The notes: generated by a model from the letters alone, not told the origin. DNA of 64,000 nucleotides from Solwaraspora sp. WMMA2065 (GCF_030345075.1 NZ_CP128361.1:3410001-3474000), one strand, 5' to 3'. Shown: positions 16,613-25,180, numbered from the stretch's first letter. Translations and numbers: made by a program.

Positions 16613-18700
16613 GTGGCCGCTGCCGCACCGGCAACCGATGTCCATCCGGCCTGGCTGCCGGCGCAGGCATGGCGTGCCATCGGGGCACGGCACACCCTGG
16701 TCTCCGGTGACGAGAAGCTCGTCGCCACCGTGCACGCCGAGGTGCGGGCCGCCTGCGACCGGTTCGGCGGATCGGTTACCCGGCTGTCGGTCGACGGCGA
16801 GGCAGACCTGATGCTGGCGTTGACCGGTGCCGGCGGTCCCGGCGGAGCAGCCGGTGCCTCCGACGGAGCAGCCGGTGCCTCCGGCGGGCTCGGCGACGAG
16901 GGCTACACGATCGGCCGCGCCGGCAGCCTCACCACGGTCACCGCCGACACCCCCGCCGGGCTGCTGTACGGGCTGTTCCACGTGGTCCGGCTCGGCGAGT
17001 CGGCGTTCGGCGACGACATCCCGACGCGGACGCACCGGCCGGCGATCGGCCGGCGGATGCTCGACCACTGGGACAACATCGACGTGCACCCGGTGATGGG
17101 GCAGGTGGAGCGGGGCTACTCCGGCGGGTCGATCTTCTGGCGGGACGGCGCGATCACCGACGACCTGGACCGGGTCAGGGCGTACGCCCGGCTGCTCGCC
17201 GCCAGCGGCGTCAACGCGGTCACCGTCAACAACGTCAACGTGGGGCGTACCGAGGCGCGGCTGCTCACCGACCGGCTCGACGACGTCGCCACCTTCGCCG
17301 ACATCTTCCGCCCGTACGGCATCCGGCTGCACCTGTCGGTGACCTTCGCCGCGCCGATGGTGCTCGGGGGCCTGGCCACCGCCGACCCGCTCGACGCGGC
17401 GGTACGCGACTGGTGGGCGACCACCACCGCCCAGGTCTACGCCACGGTGCCCGACTTCGGCGGGTACGTGGTCAAAGCCGACTCGGAGGGCCAGCCCGGC
17501 CCGTTCGCGTACGGGCGCAGCCACGCCGACGGCGCCAACCTGCTCGCCGACGCCCTCGCCCCGCACGGCGGGGTGGTGCACTGGCGGGCGTTCGTCTACA
17601 ACCACCGGCAGGACTGGCGGGACCGCACCACCGACCGCGCGCGGGCGGCGTACGACCATTTCGCCCCGCTCGACGGCCAGTTCCGCGACAACGCGATCGT
17701 GCAGGTCAAGTACGGGCCGATCGACTTCCAGACCCGCGAGCCGGTGTCCCCGGTGATCGGCGCGATGCCGGCGACGCGGCTGTCCGTGGAGCTGCAGGTG
17801 ACCCAGGAGTACACCGGCCACCAGCTGCACGTCTGCTACCTGCCTCCGTTGTGGAGCGAGGTGCTCGGCTTCCGGTTCGACGGCGACAGCCTGGAGGCCG
17901 ACGGGGACGTCAGCGGTGACGCGGGGTCGTCGGTCGCCGCGATCGCCGCGCGGGGCGGCACCCTGGCCGCCGTGTCGAACGTCGGCGACGACCCGTTCTG
18001 GTGCGGGCACCCGCTCGCCCAGGCCAACCTGTACGCGTTCGGCCGGCTCGGCTGGGACCCGACCGCCGACCCGGCCGCGCTGCTCGACGAGTGGATCGAC
18101 CTGACCTTCCCGGCCGGCGCGGTCTCCGATCCGGCGCAGTTGCGGCAGGCACTGCACGCGATGATGGACGGCTCGTGGCGCACCTATGAGCGGTACACCG
18201 CCCCACTGGGTGTCGGCTTCATGGTCAACCCCGGCAACCACTACGGTCCGTCCGTCGACGGGTACGAGTACACCCCGTGGGGCACCTACCACTTCGCCGA
18301 CCGCGACGGCGTGGGCGTGGACCGGACCCTGGCCACCGGCACCGGTTACACCGGGCAGTATCCGAAGCCCTGGTCGCAGGTGTACGAGTCGTTGATCGAC
18401 TGCCCCGACGAGCTGCTGCTGTTCTTCCACCACGTGCCGTACGGCCACCTGCTGCACAGCGGCTCGACGGTCATCCAGCACATCTACGACACCCACTTCG
18501 CCGGGGCCGACGAGGCGATCGCCATGCGGGAACGGTGGCTGGACATCGCTGACATCGGCCTCGACTCCGCCCTGTACGCCCGGGTCGCCGACCGCCTCGA
18601 CGAGCAGGTCCGCTCGGCGCGGGAGTGGCGCGACCAGATCAATACCTACTTCTTCCGCAAGTCCGGCGTCCCGGACGCCCACGGCCGCCGGATCCACTGA
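16613..18700 (+). CDS. aguA: GH67 alpha-glucuronidase
   Basis: 695 residues from a GTG with AGGGAGG 7 bases upstream; longer in-frame starts lack a binding site. The family landmarks are clear: RMLDHWDNIDVH, YGIRLHLSV, KADSEGQPGP, VYNHRQDWRDRTTDRA and QVKYGPIDFQTREP. No signal peptide is seen, so the enzyme is intracellular. It removes 4-O-methylglucuronic acid from the ends of imported xylo-oligosaccharides. It is the only glycoside hydrolase in this part of the window, but fits the xylan/xyloside locus at 33-43 kb. A short Gly/Ala-rich duplication (residues ~80-95) is a minor oddity. Confidence 0.9.
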   Translation: MAAAAPATDVHPAWLPAQAWRAIGARHTLVSGDEKLVATVHAEVRAACDRFGGSVTRLSVDGEADLMLALTGAGGPGGAAGASDGAAGASGGLGDEGYTIGRAGSLTTVTADTPAGLLYGLFHVVRLGESAFGDDIPTRTHRPAIGRRMLDHWDNIDVHPVMGQVERGYSGGSIFWRDGAITDDLDRVRAYARLLAASGVNAVTVNNVNVGRTEARLLTDRLDDVATFADIFRPYGIRLHLSVTFAAPMVLGGLATADPLDAAVRDWWATTTAQVYATVPDFGGYVVKADSEGQPGPFAYGRSHADGANLLADALAPHGGVVHWRAFVYNHRQDWRDRTTDRARAAYDHFAPLDGQFRDNAIVQVKYGPIDFQTREPVSPVIGAMPATRLSVELQVTQEYTGHQLHVCYLPPLWSEVLGFRFDGDSLEADGDVSGDAGSSVAAIAARGGTLAAVSNVGDDPFWCGHPLAQANLYAFGRLGWDPTADPAALLDEWIDLTFPAGAVSDPAQLRQALHAMMDGSWRTYERYTAPLGVGFMVNPGNHYGPSVDGYEYTPWGTYHFADRDGVGVDRTLATGTGYTGQYPKPWSQVYESLIDCPDELLLFFHHVPYGHLLHSGSTVIQHIYDTHFAGADEAIAMRERWLDIADIGLDSALYARVADRLDEQVRSAREWRDQINTYFFRKSGVPDAHGRRIH

Positions 18701-18710
18701 CTGGCCTCCC

Positions 18711-18959
18711 TTACAGGTCGAGTGGCGCGCCGGAGTCGACCCGGAACGGGTACGGCCGCTCGGCGACACTCGGGGGCCACGTCGGGTCCGGCGGCTCCGG
18801 GGCGGCGGTGGTGGCGGTGATCCCACCCCAGCGGTCGCGGCAGACGTAGGCGAGGTCGGCGTGGATCCAGACGCCGTCGTTGTCGCGCAGCACCGGCCGG
18901 CCGCAGTGCCGGCACGGCGCGACCCTGGGGTACGGCGGCGTGGCCGGGGTGTCCGTCAT
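18711..18959 (-). CDS. Small hypothetical protein with CxxC knuckle
   Basis: 82 residues starting MTDTPATPPYPRVAPC. It holds one zinc-knuckle-like pair (CRHCGRPV) and a second lone Cys (YVCRDRWGG) with a nearby His, so a C-C-H-C metal site is possible. The ATG overlaps the stop of the preceding gene by four bases, which shows translational coupling. I do not recognise a family. Confidence 0.6.
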   Translation of the reverse strand: MTDTPATPPYPRVAPCRHCGRPVLRDNDGVWIHADLAYVCRDRWGGITATTAAPEPPDPTWPPSVAERPYPFRVDSGAPLDL

Positions 18960-19540
18960 GGCAGGTTGACGTCGACATCGGCGTCGGCGTCCCCGTCGCC
19001 CCAGCTCAGCCCGCCCAGGCCGGCCGCCCGGTGGAACCCGGCGTGGTAGCGGACCTCCGCGCACACCTCACCGTCCGGTCCACGTACGCCGCAGAACAGC
19101 GGCTCGTTGAAGTTCCACGCCTCTGCCCGCGACAGCAGCGGCGTGTACTCGCCCAGCTCCGGGCACAGGATGGTGAGCCCTTCGGCGTACGCGACGGCCT
19201 GCTCGCGCGCTTCGTCGAAGTCGGCGGCGGCGAAGGTCAGGTGCAGTGTGTACCGGCCGCGCCGGTCGGGCCGTAACCAGTCCGGCAGGTTGCCGCCCCG
19301 GTCCCCGCCACCGCCGTTGACCCGCCCGACCGGACGGCAGCGCTCGCGTTCGTTGAGGTAGCGGTTGACCAGCGCTTCGGCGTGCCCGGCAGGGCCGGCG
19401 TCGGCTCCGAGGGCGTGTGCGACGGCGGCCCGTGCCGGTTCGGACAGGTCAGCCCGATCGAGTACGGCGAACAGGTCCCGGTTGCGCTCGGTCGGGTCGA
19501 GGGTCGGGTCGGTCCAGCGTGCTGAACGGTTGTCGGTCAC
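18956..19540 (-). CDS. Hypothetical protein, 194 aa
   Basis: The start is taken as the GTG at 19540, which has GGAGG 5 bases upstream; a GTG six bases earlier would sit on top of that site. The N-terminal part is helical and charged, the middle has GRYTLHLTFAAADFDEAREQAV, and the tail is acidic (DGDADADVDVNLP). No membrane segment is seen. It is coupled to the small CxxC protein downstream. No family is recognised. Confidence 0.6.
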   Translation of the reverse strand: MTDNRSARWTDPTLDPTERNRDLFAVLDRADLSEPARAAVAHALGADAGPAGHAEALVNRYLNERERCRPVGRVNGGGGDRGGNLPDWLRPDRRGRYTLHLTFAAADFDEAREQAVAYAEGLTILCPELGEYTPLLSRAEAWNFNEPLFCGVRGPDGEVCAEVRYHAGFHRAAGLGGLSWGDGDADADVDVNLP

Positions 19541-19839
19541 GGACACCTCCAAGGGCAGGTACTCGCAGTTCACCGTCGTGGAGCAACTCGCGCGAGGTGG
19601 AGGAAGGCTGCCGTACGGGGAACGACAGCCTTCCTCCGCTCGACCCACCGCCACAGACCCTCGCGTCCCTGACGGCGGGGAGTTACCCGGCGAGACCTCG
19701 ACCTCGCCGCCTAGATCATGATGTGAATCATTCACTTCGACTAACATCTGAACACATCAGTAAGATCAAGACCAGTCCCTATAGGAGAAAACTTTGGACG
19801 GTAGTTGAACCTCGTCATGCAGTCCGCGAGACTTGCTGG
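19541..19839. promoter_or_regulatory. Divergent intergenic region with 13-bp palindrome
   Basis: A 299-base gap between the hypothetical protein and the XRE regulator. Its right part (19715-19800) is far more AT-rich than its surroundings and holds GTGAATCATTCAC, a perfect palindrome around a central C at 19723-19735. It also holds TGATGTG (19719-19725) with its inverse CACATCA (19753-19759). This is the likely promoter and operator area of the XRE gene. No gene is seen in it. Confidence 0.5.
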
Positions 19840-20700
19840 ATGCCAGAGAAGCGAGACCGGCGGACCCCCACCGTGCGCGGACGTCAACTGGGTCTGGAGC
19901 TGAAGCGCCTACGCACCGAGGCGAGGCTGACCGCAGACCAGGTCGCTGAGGAGATCGGCTGCTCGCAGGGCAAGATCTCCCGCATCGAACTCGCCCAGAC
20001 CAGCGTCAGCAAGGGCGACCTCTACCTGATGCTCAACCTGTTCGGCGTCACCGACCCCGCACGACAGGAGCAGTACTGGCGCCTGGCCAAGGAGGCCCGT
20101 GGACGCGGCTGGTGGGAGGACTACCGCGACACCATCACCAGCGAGTTGAGCACCTACATCGCCTTCGAGACTGAGGCATCCGGGCTCCGCACCTGGTCAT
20201 GGGGCACGATCAACGGCCTACTACAGACAGAGGAGTACGCGAGGGCGACCTTCACCGGCGAGCCAGCCGGACGAGACCGGACGCCGCACGACATCGACAA
20301 GCACGTCGAGGCGAGGCTGGCCCGCCAGCACCGGCTCACCGAGGACGCGCTGAAGCAGTGGGCCATCCTGGACGAGTCCGTGCTGCACCGGCCGATCGGC
20401 GGACCGGAGATCTTCAAGGCTCAGCTGGACCGCTTGCTGGCACCGCCCAGCAGCGTGACCATCCAGATCCTCAAGCAGCAGACAGTCTGGCACGCGGGCC
20501 TCAACGGCGCCTTCACGATCATGGACTTCCCTGAGCATCCGTCGGTCGTCTTCGTCGAGACACTGACGGGCGACCTGGATGTGGAAGGCGAGAGAGACGT
20601 CAGGCGGTATAGCCTGGCGTTCGACTACCTACGCGCGACGGCGGCCGGAGTCGAGGAGTCACGAGAGTTGATCGCTCGCGCACGGGACAGCATCGAGTAG
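19840..20700 (+). CDS. XRE-family regulator with DUF5753 (Scr1 family)
   Basis: 286 residues. An N-terminal helix-turn-helix (LTADQVAEEIGCSQGKISRIE) is followed by the DUF5753 domain (residues ~100-280; LRTWSWGTINGLLQTEEYAR, EARLARQHRL, VTIQILKQQTVWHAGLNG, VVFVETLTG). In actinomycetes these regulators are paired with DUF397 proteins, often as toxin-antitoxin-like or developmental (BldB/WhiJ-like) modules. Two DUF397 genes follow directly, so this is a standard set with one extra DUF397 copy. Confidence 0.9.
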   Translation: MPEKRDRRTPTVRGRQLGLELKRLRTEARLTADQVAEEIGCSQGKISRIELAQTSVSKGDLYLMLNLFGVTDPARQEQYWRLAKEARGRGWWEDYRDTITSELSTYIAFETEASGLRTWSWGTINGLLQTEEYARATFTGEPAGRDRTPHDIDKHVEARLARQHRLTEDALKQWAILDESVLHRPIGGPEIFKAQLDRLLAPPSSVTIQILKQQTVWHAGLNGAFTIMDFPEHPSVVFVETLTGDLDVEGERDVRRYSLAFDYLRATAAGVEESRELIARARDSIE

Positions 20701-20702
20701 GG

Positions 20703-20915
20703 ATGGCGGCAATGGACCTCTCCAAAGCGAACTGGCGAAAGAGCAGCCGCTCCAGCGGCGGCGGAAGCGGCGACTGCGTCGAGGTGGCTGACCTTGACAT
20801 CGCCGTAGGCGTACGGGACAGCAAGGACGCCACCGGCCCAGCTCTGCTGTTCAGCCCGGCTGCCTTCACCAACTTCCTGTCCGGCCTCAAGGACTACGAG
20901 TCCGCGGAGGGCTGA
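20703..20915 (+). CDS. DUF397 protein, first copy
   Basis: 70 residues with the DUF397 hallmarks WRKSSRSSGG, CVEVADLD, VGVRDSKD and PALLFSPAAFTNFL. It starts 2 bases after the XRE stop (ATG at 20703, or at 20712 after MAA). It is the probable partner of the regulator. Confidence 0.9.
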   Translation: MAAMDLSKANWRKSSRSSGGGSGDCVEVADLDIAVGVRDSKDATGPALLFSPAAFTNFLSGLKDYESAEG

Positions 20916-20921
20916 TCCAGC

Positions 20922-21152
20922 TTGCTGCAACGATCTCGGACGGACGGACACGACGTAATCGCGCAGGACCTGCCCCGCGCCCACTGGCGCAAGAGCAGCC
21001 GCAGCAGCGCCAGCGGGTCAGACTGCGTCGAGGTGGCCACGCTGGCCGGCGACACGATCGGCGTACGCGACTCCAAGGACCCGAACGGCCCGGCGCTCCT
21101 CTTCCCCGCCAGAGCCTGGACGGCGTTCCTCACCACAGTGTCCAGCCGCTGA
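20922..21152 (+). CDS. DUF397 protein, second copy
   Basis: 76 residues from a TTG at 20922, with GGAGGG some 12 bases upstream; no better start is in frame before the domain. The domain has WRKSSRSSASGSDCVEVA, IGVRDSKDPNGP and FPARAWTAFL. It is about as diverged from the first copy as DUF397 paralogues usually are, so it may answer a different XRE protein. Confidence 0.85.
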   Translation: MLQRSRTDGHDVIAQDLPRAHWRKSSRSSASGSDCVEVATLAGDTIGVRDSKDPNGPALLFPARAWTAFLTTVSSR

Positions 21153-21181
21153 CGCGGCCGGTCTGCCTTCCGACGACGCCG

Positions 21182-21685
21182 GTGCCAGCCAGCTGCCCGT
21201 ACGTGTTCCTCGACGTCGACGGCGTACTCATTCCCTTCGCCGCCGGTGCCACTGGCCGCGCGCCTTCGCCCGTCGCCGCAACCGATCTTGATGTCGGTGG
21301 TAATCCGCTGCTGGATCGGCTCGATCCGGAGGACGGACGCCAGCTGCTGGCGCTCGATTGTCAACTTGTCTGGGCGACCACCTGGATGGCCGAGGCGAAC
21401 GACGTCGTCGCGCCGCTGCTCGGCCTACCGGGGCTGCCGGTCGTTCCGTGGCCGGACTCCGACGACGAGCCCCCGCGCGGCGTGCGCTGGAAGGCGGCGT
21501 TCCTCACCAGCTGGGCGGCCGGGCGTACCTTCGTCTGGCTCGACGACGAGATCACCGACCTGGACCGGCAGTGGGTCACCAGGAACCACCCTGGCAAGGC
21601 GCTACTGCACCGCGTCGACCCGCAACTCGGCCTCACCGACGCCGACTTCTCCACCATCCGCCAGTGGCTCAGGGCTACCACGTAG
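21182..21685 (+). CDS. HAD-superfamily hydrolase-like protein
   Basis: 167 residues from a GTG. Motif I is FLDVDGVLIPF, motif II WATTW, the lysine lies in RWKAAF and motif IV is LDDEITD, so a working HAD fold is likely. It has no cap domain, as in small actinobacterial 'HAD domain-containing' proteins of unknown substrate. Its 3' end overlaps the convergent RHH-like gene by 11 bases. Confidence 0.85.
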   Translation: MPASCPYVFLDVDGVLIPFAAGATGRAPSPVAATDLDVGGNPLLDRLDPEDGRQLLALDCQLVWATTWMAEANDVVAPLLGLPGLPVVPWPDSDDEPPRGVRWKAAFLTSWAAGRTFVWLDDEITDLDRQWVTRNHPGKALLHRVDPQLGLTDADFSTIRQWLRATT

Positions 21686-21881
21686 CGTTGAACTCGGCGT
21701 ACGCCGCAGCGTCCTCGCCGGCAAGGGCGGCGTGCCAGGCAGCAGCAGCATCGACGGCGCGCCGATCCAGGTACTCACGGATCGCCCACGCGATCAGAGC
21801 AAACCGGTTGCCCCCGGTAACAGCAGCGGCAAGTTCCTCGCCGAGGTCATCGTCGGGCGTGATCAGAATGCTCACGGTCAT
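21675..21881 (-). CDS. Small RHH/CopG-like protein, possible antitoxin
   Basis: 68 residues starting MTVSILITPDDDLGEEL. The short N-terminal strand followed by two helices (RFALIAWAIREYLDRRA) resembles a ribbon-helix-helix protein. The Ala-rich tail could bind a partner. No toxin gene lies next to it, so an antitoxin role is only a possibility. Confidence 0.55.
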   Translation of the reverse strand: MTVSILITPDDDLGEELAAAVTGGNRFALIAWAIREYLDRRAVDAAAAWHAALAGEDAAAYAEFNATW

Positions 21882-21940
21882 GCCGCCGACGCTATCAACG
21901 ACCAAGGCCCGAGCACGGCCACGCCGGCTACGGTGGGCGG

Positions 21941-22153
21941 ATGAGCACTCGCCATCTGCCCGCCCAGATCGGTGACCTGCCGCCGATCGGACGGCCTGCC
22001 AACAGTGCCCTGCTGGCAGCCGGCGTCACCACCCTCGCCCAGGTCGCCACCTACCGTCGCGCCGGTCTGCTGGCCATGCACGGGATCGGCCCGAAGGCCG
22101 TCGGCATCCTCGCCACCGCGCTGGCCGAACGCGGCCTCGGCTTCGCCGACTGA
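21941..22153 (+). CDS. Small helix-hairpin-helix protein
   Basis: 70 residues. The sequence LPPIGRPANSALLAAGVTTLAQVATYRRAGLLAMHGIGPKAV (in parts) is one helix-hairpin-helix unit like the C-terminal domain of RNA polymerase alpha. Such small proteins are common in actinomycetes and their role is unknown. It is encoded 15 bases upstream of the GNAT gene. Confidence 0.75.
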   Translation: MSTRHLPAQIGDLPPIGRPANSALLAAGVTTLAQVATYRRAGLLAMHGIGPKAVGILATALAERGLGFAD

Positions 22154-22168
22154 CGGAGGAGACGCCGG

Positions 22169-22831
22169 ATGACCTCGCCTGATGGTGTCCGCCCACCAGC
22201 CCGCCATGATCACTTGACGTTCTGCTGGGAGAGCATCGGCGTGTCGCCCAGCAGAACGTCAAGTGATCATGATGGACCGCGGCCCGCCGACGCACCGGCA
22301 CTCGTACGCGAGGCCACGCTCGCTGATGTCGACCAGCTGACCGAGGTGCACACGCTGGCCCGCACCGCCTACTACACGGCGGCAGGTGGGCTCGACCCGG
22401 CCGACCCGTCGCTGTCGTCCCCCGCTGCGTACGCCGAACGCCGCACCGCTTGGGCGAACGCGGTCACCTCGCCGGAGCTGTTCACCGTCGCCGCTGTCCT
22501 CGACAGCCGGGTCGTCGGCTGCGCGGCGATGGGACCCGCCTTCGCCGGTCATGTCGACCCGGGCCGCGTCGGTCAGCTCTACCAGATCCACGTGCTCCCC
22601 GACTGCTGGGGTCGAGGGATCGGTGGACTGCTGCACGACGCGTTCGTCGCGTACCTGGAGAGGACCGGCCGGACCGGCGGGCTGCTGGAGGCGTGGGAAC
22701 GTAACGGTCGGGCCCAGCGCTTCTACGCCGCTCGGGGCTGGCAGGCCGACGGCCACAGCCGCCCCGGCCCGGGCGACACCCGCTATATCTACCTTCAGCT
22801 CGGCCGGGCAGCGGTACCCTGCCCGGCGTGA
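22169..22831 (+). CDS. GNAT-family acetyltransferase with palindrome-encoded N-terminal insert
   Basis: 220 residues. The ATG at 22169 has GGAGGAG 7 bases upstream, the best site in the region. The acetyltransferase domain starts only near residue 46 (LVREATLADVDQLTEVH) and has LYQIHVLPDCWGRGIGG (acetyl-CoA loop) and AQRFYAARGW. Residues ~13-35 are encoded by a perfect 25-bp inverted repeat and its loop. If this is a later insertion, the native start may be lost or the extension tolerated; a GTG inside the element (22241) is also in frame. The substrate is unknown. Confidence 0.8.
   Translation: MTSPDGVRPPARHDHLTFCWESIGVSPSRTSSDHDGPRPADAPALVREATLADVDQLTEVHTLARTAYYTAAGGLDPADPSLSSPAAYAERRTAWANAVTSPELFTVAAVLDSRVVGCAAMGPAFAGHVDPGRVGQLYQIHVLPDCWGRGIGGLLHDAFVAYLERTGRTGGLLEAWERNGRAQRFYAARGWQADGHSRPGPGDTRYIYLQLGRAAVPCPA
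22205..22271. repeat. 67-bp palindromic element, 25-bp perfect arms
   Basis: Arms 22205-22229 and 22247-22271 are perfect inverse complements (starting CATGATCACTTGACG) around a 17-base loop. The element lies inside the 5' coding part of the GNAT gene. It has no T-run and is not at a gene end, so it is not a usual terminator. It may be a small palindromic mobile or REP-like element. Confidence 0.85.
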
Positions 22832-23502
22832 ACGAGCTCGTCGAGCGGCACACTGTCCTCGCCGTCGTCGTCGGATCCCGGGCGTACGGGCTGCACGGGC
22901 CGGACTCCGACTACGACCGGCGCGGCGTGTACGTGGCCCCGACCCGTGCGTTCTGGCAGCTGGACAAGCCGCCCACCCACCTCGACGGGCCGGCACCGGA
23001 GCAGTTCTCCTGGGAGTTCGAACGCTTCTGCACCCTGGCGCTGCAGGGCAATCCGACCGTCCTGGAGGTGCTCTGGTCCCCGCTGATCGAGACGCTGCGC
23101 GAGGATGGCGAGCAGTTGCTGGCCGTCCGGCAGGCGTTCCTGTCGACGCGGCTGGCCCAGGCGTACGGCGGCTACGCCCGCGACCAGCTCGACCGGGTGG
23201 CGGCCCGCCGGGAACGCACCGGCGAGACCAACCACAAGCAGGCCATGCACATGATCCGGCTGCTGACCGCCGGTGCCCACGTGCTGCGGACCGGGGAGGT
23301 CCTGGTCGACGTGGGACCGTCGCGGGACCGGCTGCTCGCGGTCCGGCGCGGCGAGCTGCCGTGGACGGCGGTCACCCGCTGGGCGGCGGATCTGCTGGCC
23401 GAGCTCGACGACGCGGCGGCCGGCACCGTACTGCCGGAGCAGCCCGACCGGGCCGCCGTCGACCGGCTGCTCATCGGCGTACGGGAAAGAAACCTGCGGT
23501 GA
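22828..23502 (+). CDS. RlaP-type nucleotidyltransferase (DNA polymerase beta superfamily)
   Basis: 224 residues from a GTG that overlaps the GNAT stop by four bases. The nucleotidyltransferase motif VVVGSRAYGLHGPDSDYDRRGVYV gives GS and the DxD metal ligands. The rest matches the predicted RNA-repair nucleotidyltransferase family (PF10127): NPTVLEVLWSP, NHKQAMHMIRLL. Families of this type often accompany RNA ligases; an RtcB gene is present 34 kb away. The true substrate is unknown. Confidence 0.85.
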   Translation: MNELVERHTVLAVVVGSRAYGLHGPDSDYDRRGVYVAPTRAFWQLDKPPTHLDGPAPEQFSWEFERFCTLALQGNPTVLEVLWSPLIETLREDGEQLLAVRQAFLSTRLAQAYGGYARDQLDRVAARRERTGETNHKQAMHMIRLLTAGAHVLRTGEVLVDVGPSRDRLLAVRRGELPWTAVTRWAADLLAELDDAAAGTVLPEQPDRAAVDRLLIGVRERNLR

Positions 23503-23624
23503 CGGGCGCGCGGGGTCGTTGAAGTTTCCCGGAGAGATTCCGCGCCGGCATGTCGAGAACCCGGGAGCGGCTCCGTCCCAGGTGCGAACACGGCCACAAT
23601 GGGCCGTACCTCACCAAGGAGAAC

Positions 23625-24035
23625 ATGATGGCCAAGTACCTGCTGCTCAAGCACTACCGGGGCGCGCCGGCGGCGGTCAACGACGTACCGATGGACAAGT
23701 GGGAGCCGGCGGAGGTCACGGCCCACATCCAGTACATGAATGACTTCGCCGCCCGGCTGGAGGGCACCGGCGAGTTCGTCGACGGTCAGGCGCTCTCCCC
23801 GGAGGGCACCTTCGTCCGCTACGACGGCGAAGGCCGGCCACCGGTCACCGACGGCCCGTTCGCCGAGACCAAGGACCTGATCGCCGGCTGGATGGTGATC
23901 GACGTGGAGAACTACGAGCGCGCGATCGAGCTGGCCGGCGAACTGTCCGCAGCTCCCGGTGCCGGTGGCAAGCCGATCCACGAGTGGATCGAGGTGCGGC
24001 CGTTCTACGCCGAGCAGCCCTCGGCCACCGAGTGA
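23625..24035 (+). CDS. YCII/DGPF-domain protein of ECF42 system
   Basis: 136 residues; AAGGAG precedes the two adjacent ATGs at 23625 and 23628. It is a typical DGPF protein: MAKYLLLKHYRG, YMNDFAARLEGTGEFVDGQ, DGPFAETKDLIAGW and PIHEWIEVRPF. In ECF42 loci this protein is always next to the sigma factor and is presumed to take part in the response it controls. The stop overlaps the sigma gene start (GTGA). Confidence 0.92.
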   Translation: MMAKYLLLKHYRGAPAAVNDVPMDKWEPAEVTAHIQYMNDFAARLEGTGEFVDGQALSPEGTFVRYDGEGRPPVTDGPFAETKDLIAGWMVIDVENYERAIELAGELSAAPGAGGKPIHEWIEVRPFYAEQPSATE

Positions 24036-25180
24036 ACGAGTCCCTGCTGCGGGAGCTGGTGCCCGCGGTGATCGGCGTCCTCGTCCGCCGCGGAGCCGAC
24101 TTCGCGGCGGCCGAGGACGCCGTGCAGGACGCCCTGGTCGAGGCGGTACGCGGATGGCCCGACGACCTGCCGCGCGATCCCAAGGGCTGGCTGGTCACGG
24201 TGGCCTGGCGCAGGTTCCTCGACGCCGTCCGCGCCGACACCTCCCGGCGGCGGCGGGAGGAGCTGGTCGACGCCGAGCCCGCGCCCGAGCAGGGGGCGGC
24301 GGCGACGGATGACACGCTGGCGCTGTACTTCCTGTGTGCGCACCCGGCCCTGACCCCGGCCTCGGCGGTCGCGCTCACGCTGCGCGCGGTCGGCGGGCTG
24401 ACCACGCGGCAGATCGCGCAGGCCTACCTGGTGCCGGAGGCGACCATGGCCCAGCGGATCAGCAGGGCCAAACGGACCGTCGCCGGCGTCCGGTTCGACC
24501 AGCCCGGTGACGTCGCCACCGTGCTGCGCGTGCTCTACCTGGTCTTCAACGAGGGGTACTCCGGTGACGTGGACCTCGCCGCCGAGGCGATCCGGCTCAC
24601 CCGCCAACTGGCAGGCATGATCGACAATACGGAGGTCGCCGGCCTGCTGGCGCTGATGCTGCTGCACCACGCCCGGCGTCCGGCCCGCACCGGTCCCGAG
24701 GGTCGGCTCGTGCCGCTCGCCGAGCAGGACCGCAGCCGGTGGGACACCGCACTCATCACCGAGGGCGTCGACGTGCTCCAGTCCGCCCTCACCCGCGACC
24801 GGCTGGGCGAGTTCCAGGCCCAGGCTGCCATCGCCGCGCTGCACGCCGACGCGCAGACCGCTGAGGAGACCGACTGGGTGCAGATCGTCGAGTGGTACGA
24901 CGAACTGGTACGCCTCACCGACAACCCGGTGGCACGACTCAACCGGGCCGTCGCGCTCGGCGAGGCCGACGGCGGGCGAGCCGGTCTGGCCGCCCTGGCA
25001 GAGCTCGACCCGGCCCTGCCCCGGTACGCCGCCGTTGCGGCACACCTGCACGAGCGCGACGGGGATCCGGCGACCGCGGCACGGCTGTACGCGCAGGCCG
25101 CCCGGTCAGCGCCCAACCTGCCCGAACGCGACCACCTCACGCGACAGGCCGCCCGGCTCAACGCGCAGCTGCGAAGTTGA
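24032..25180 (+). CDS. ECF42-type RNA polymerase sigma factor
   Basis: 382 residues from a GTG. Region 2 (FAAAEDAVQDALVEAVRGWP) and region 4 (LTTRQIAQAYLVPEATMAQRISRAKRTV) are followed by a long C-terminal extension (residues ~180-382; DUF6596 and TPR-like, VARLNRAVALGEADGG) that marks group ECF42. No anti-sigma factor is nearby, as is normal for the group, whose C-terminal domain is needed for activity. Its promoter target is expected upstream of the DGPF gene. Confidence 0.92.
   Translation: MNESLLRELVPAVIGVLVRRGADFAAAEDAVQDALVEAVRGWPDDLPRDPKGWLVTVAWRRFLDAVRADTSRRRREELVDAEPAPEQGAAATDDTLALYFLCAHPALTPASAVALTLRAVGGLTTRQIAQAYLVPEATMAQRISRAKRTVAGVRFDQPGDVATVLRVLYLVFNEGYSGDVDLAAEAIRLTRQLAGMIDNTEVAGLLALMLLHHARRPARTGPEGRLVPLAEQDRSRWDTALITEGVDVLQSALTRDRLGEFQAQAAIAALHADAQTAEETDWVQIVEWYDELVRLTDNPVARLNRAVALGEADGGRAGLAALAELDPALPRYAAVAAHLHERDGDPATAARLYAQAARSAPNLPERDHLTRQAARLNAQLRS

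Noticed and set aside
15875-18826. 983-codon minus-strand open frame opposite GH67
   Set aside because: The GH67 gene on the other strand has clear family motifs; this frame has only low-complexity sequence and runs through the DUF456 gene in another frame.
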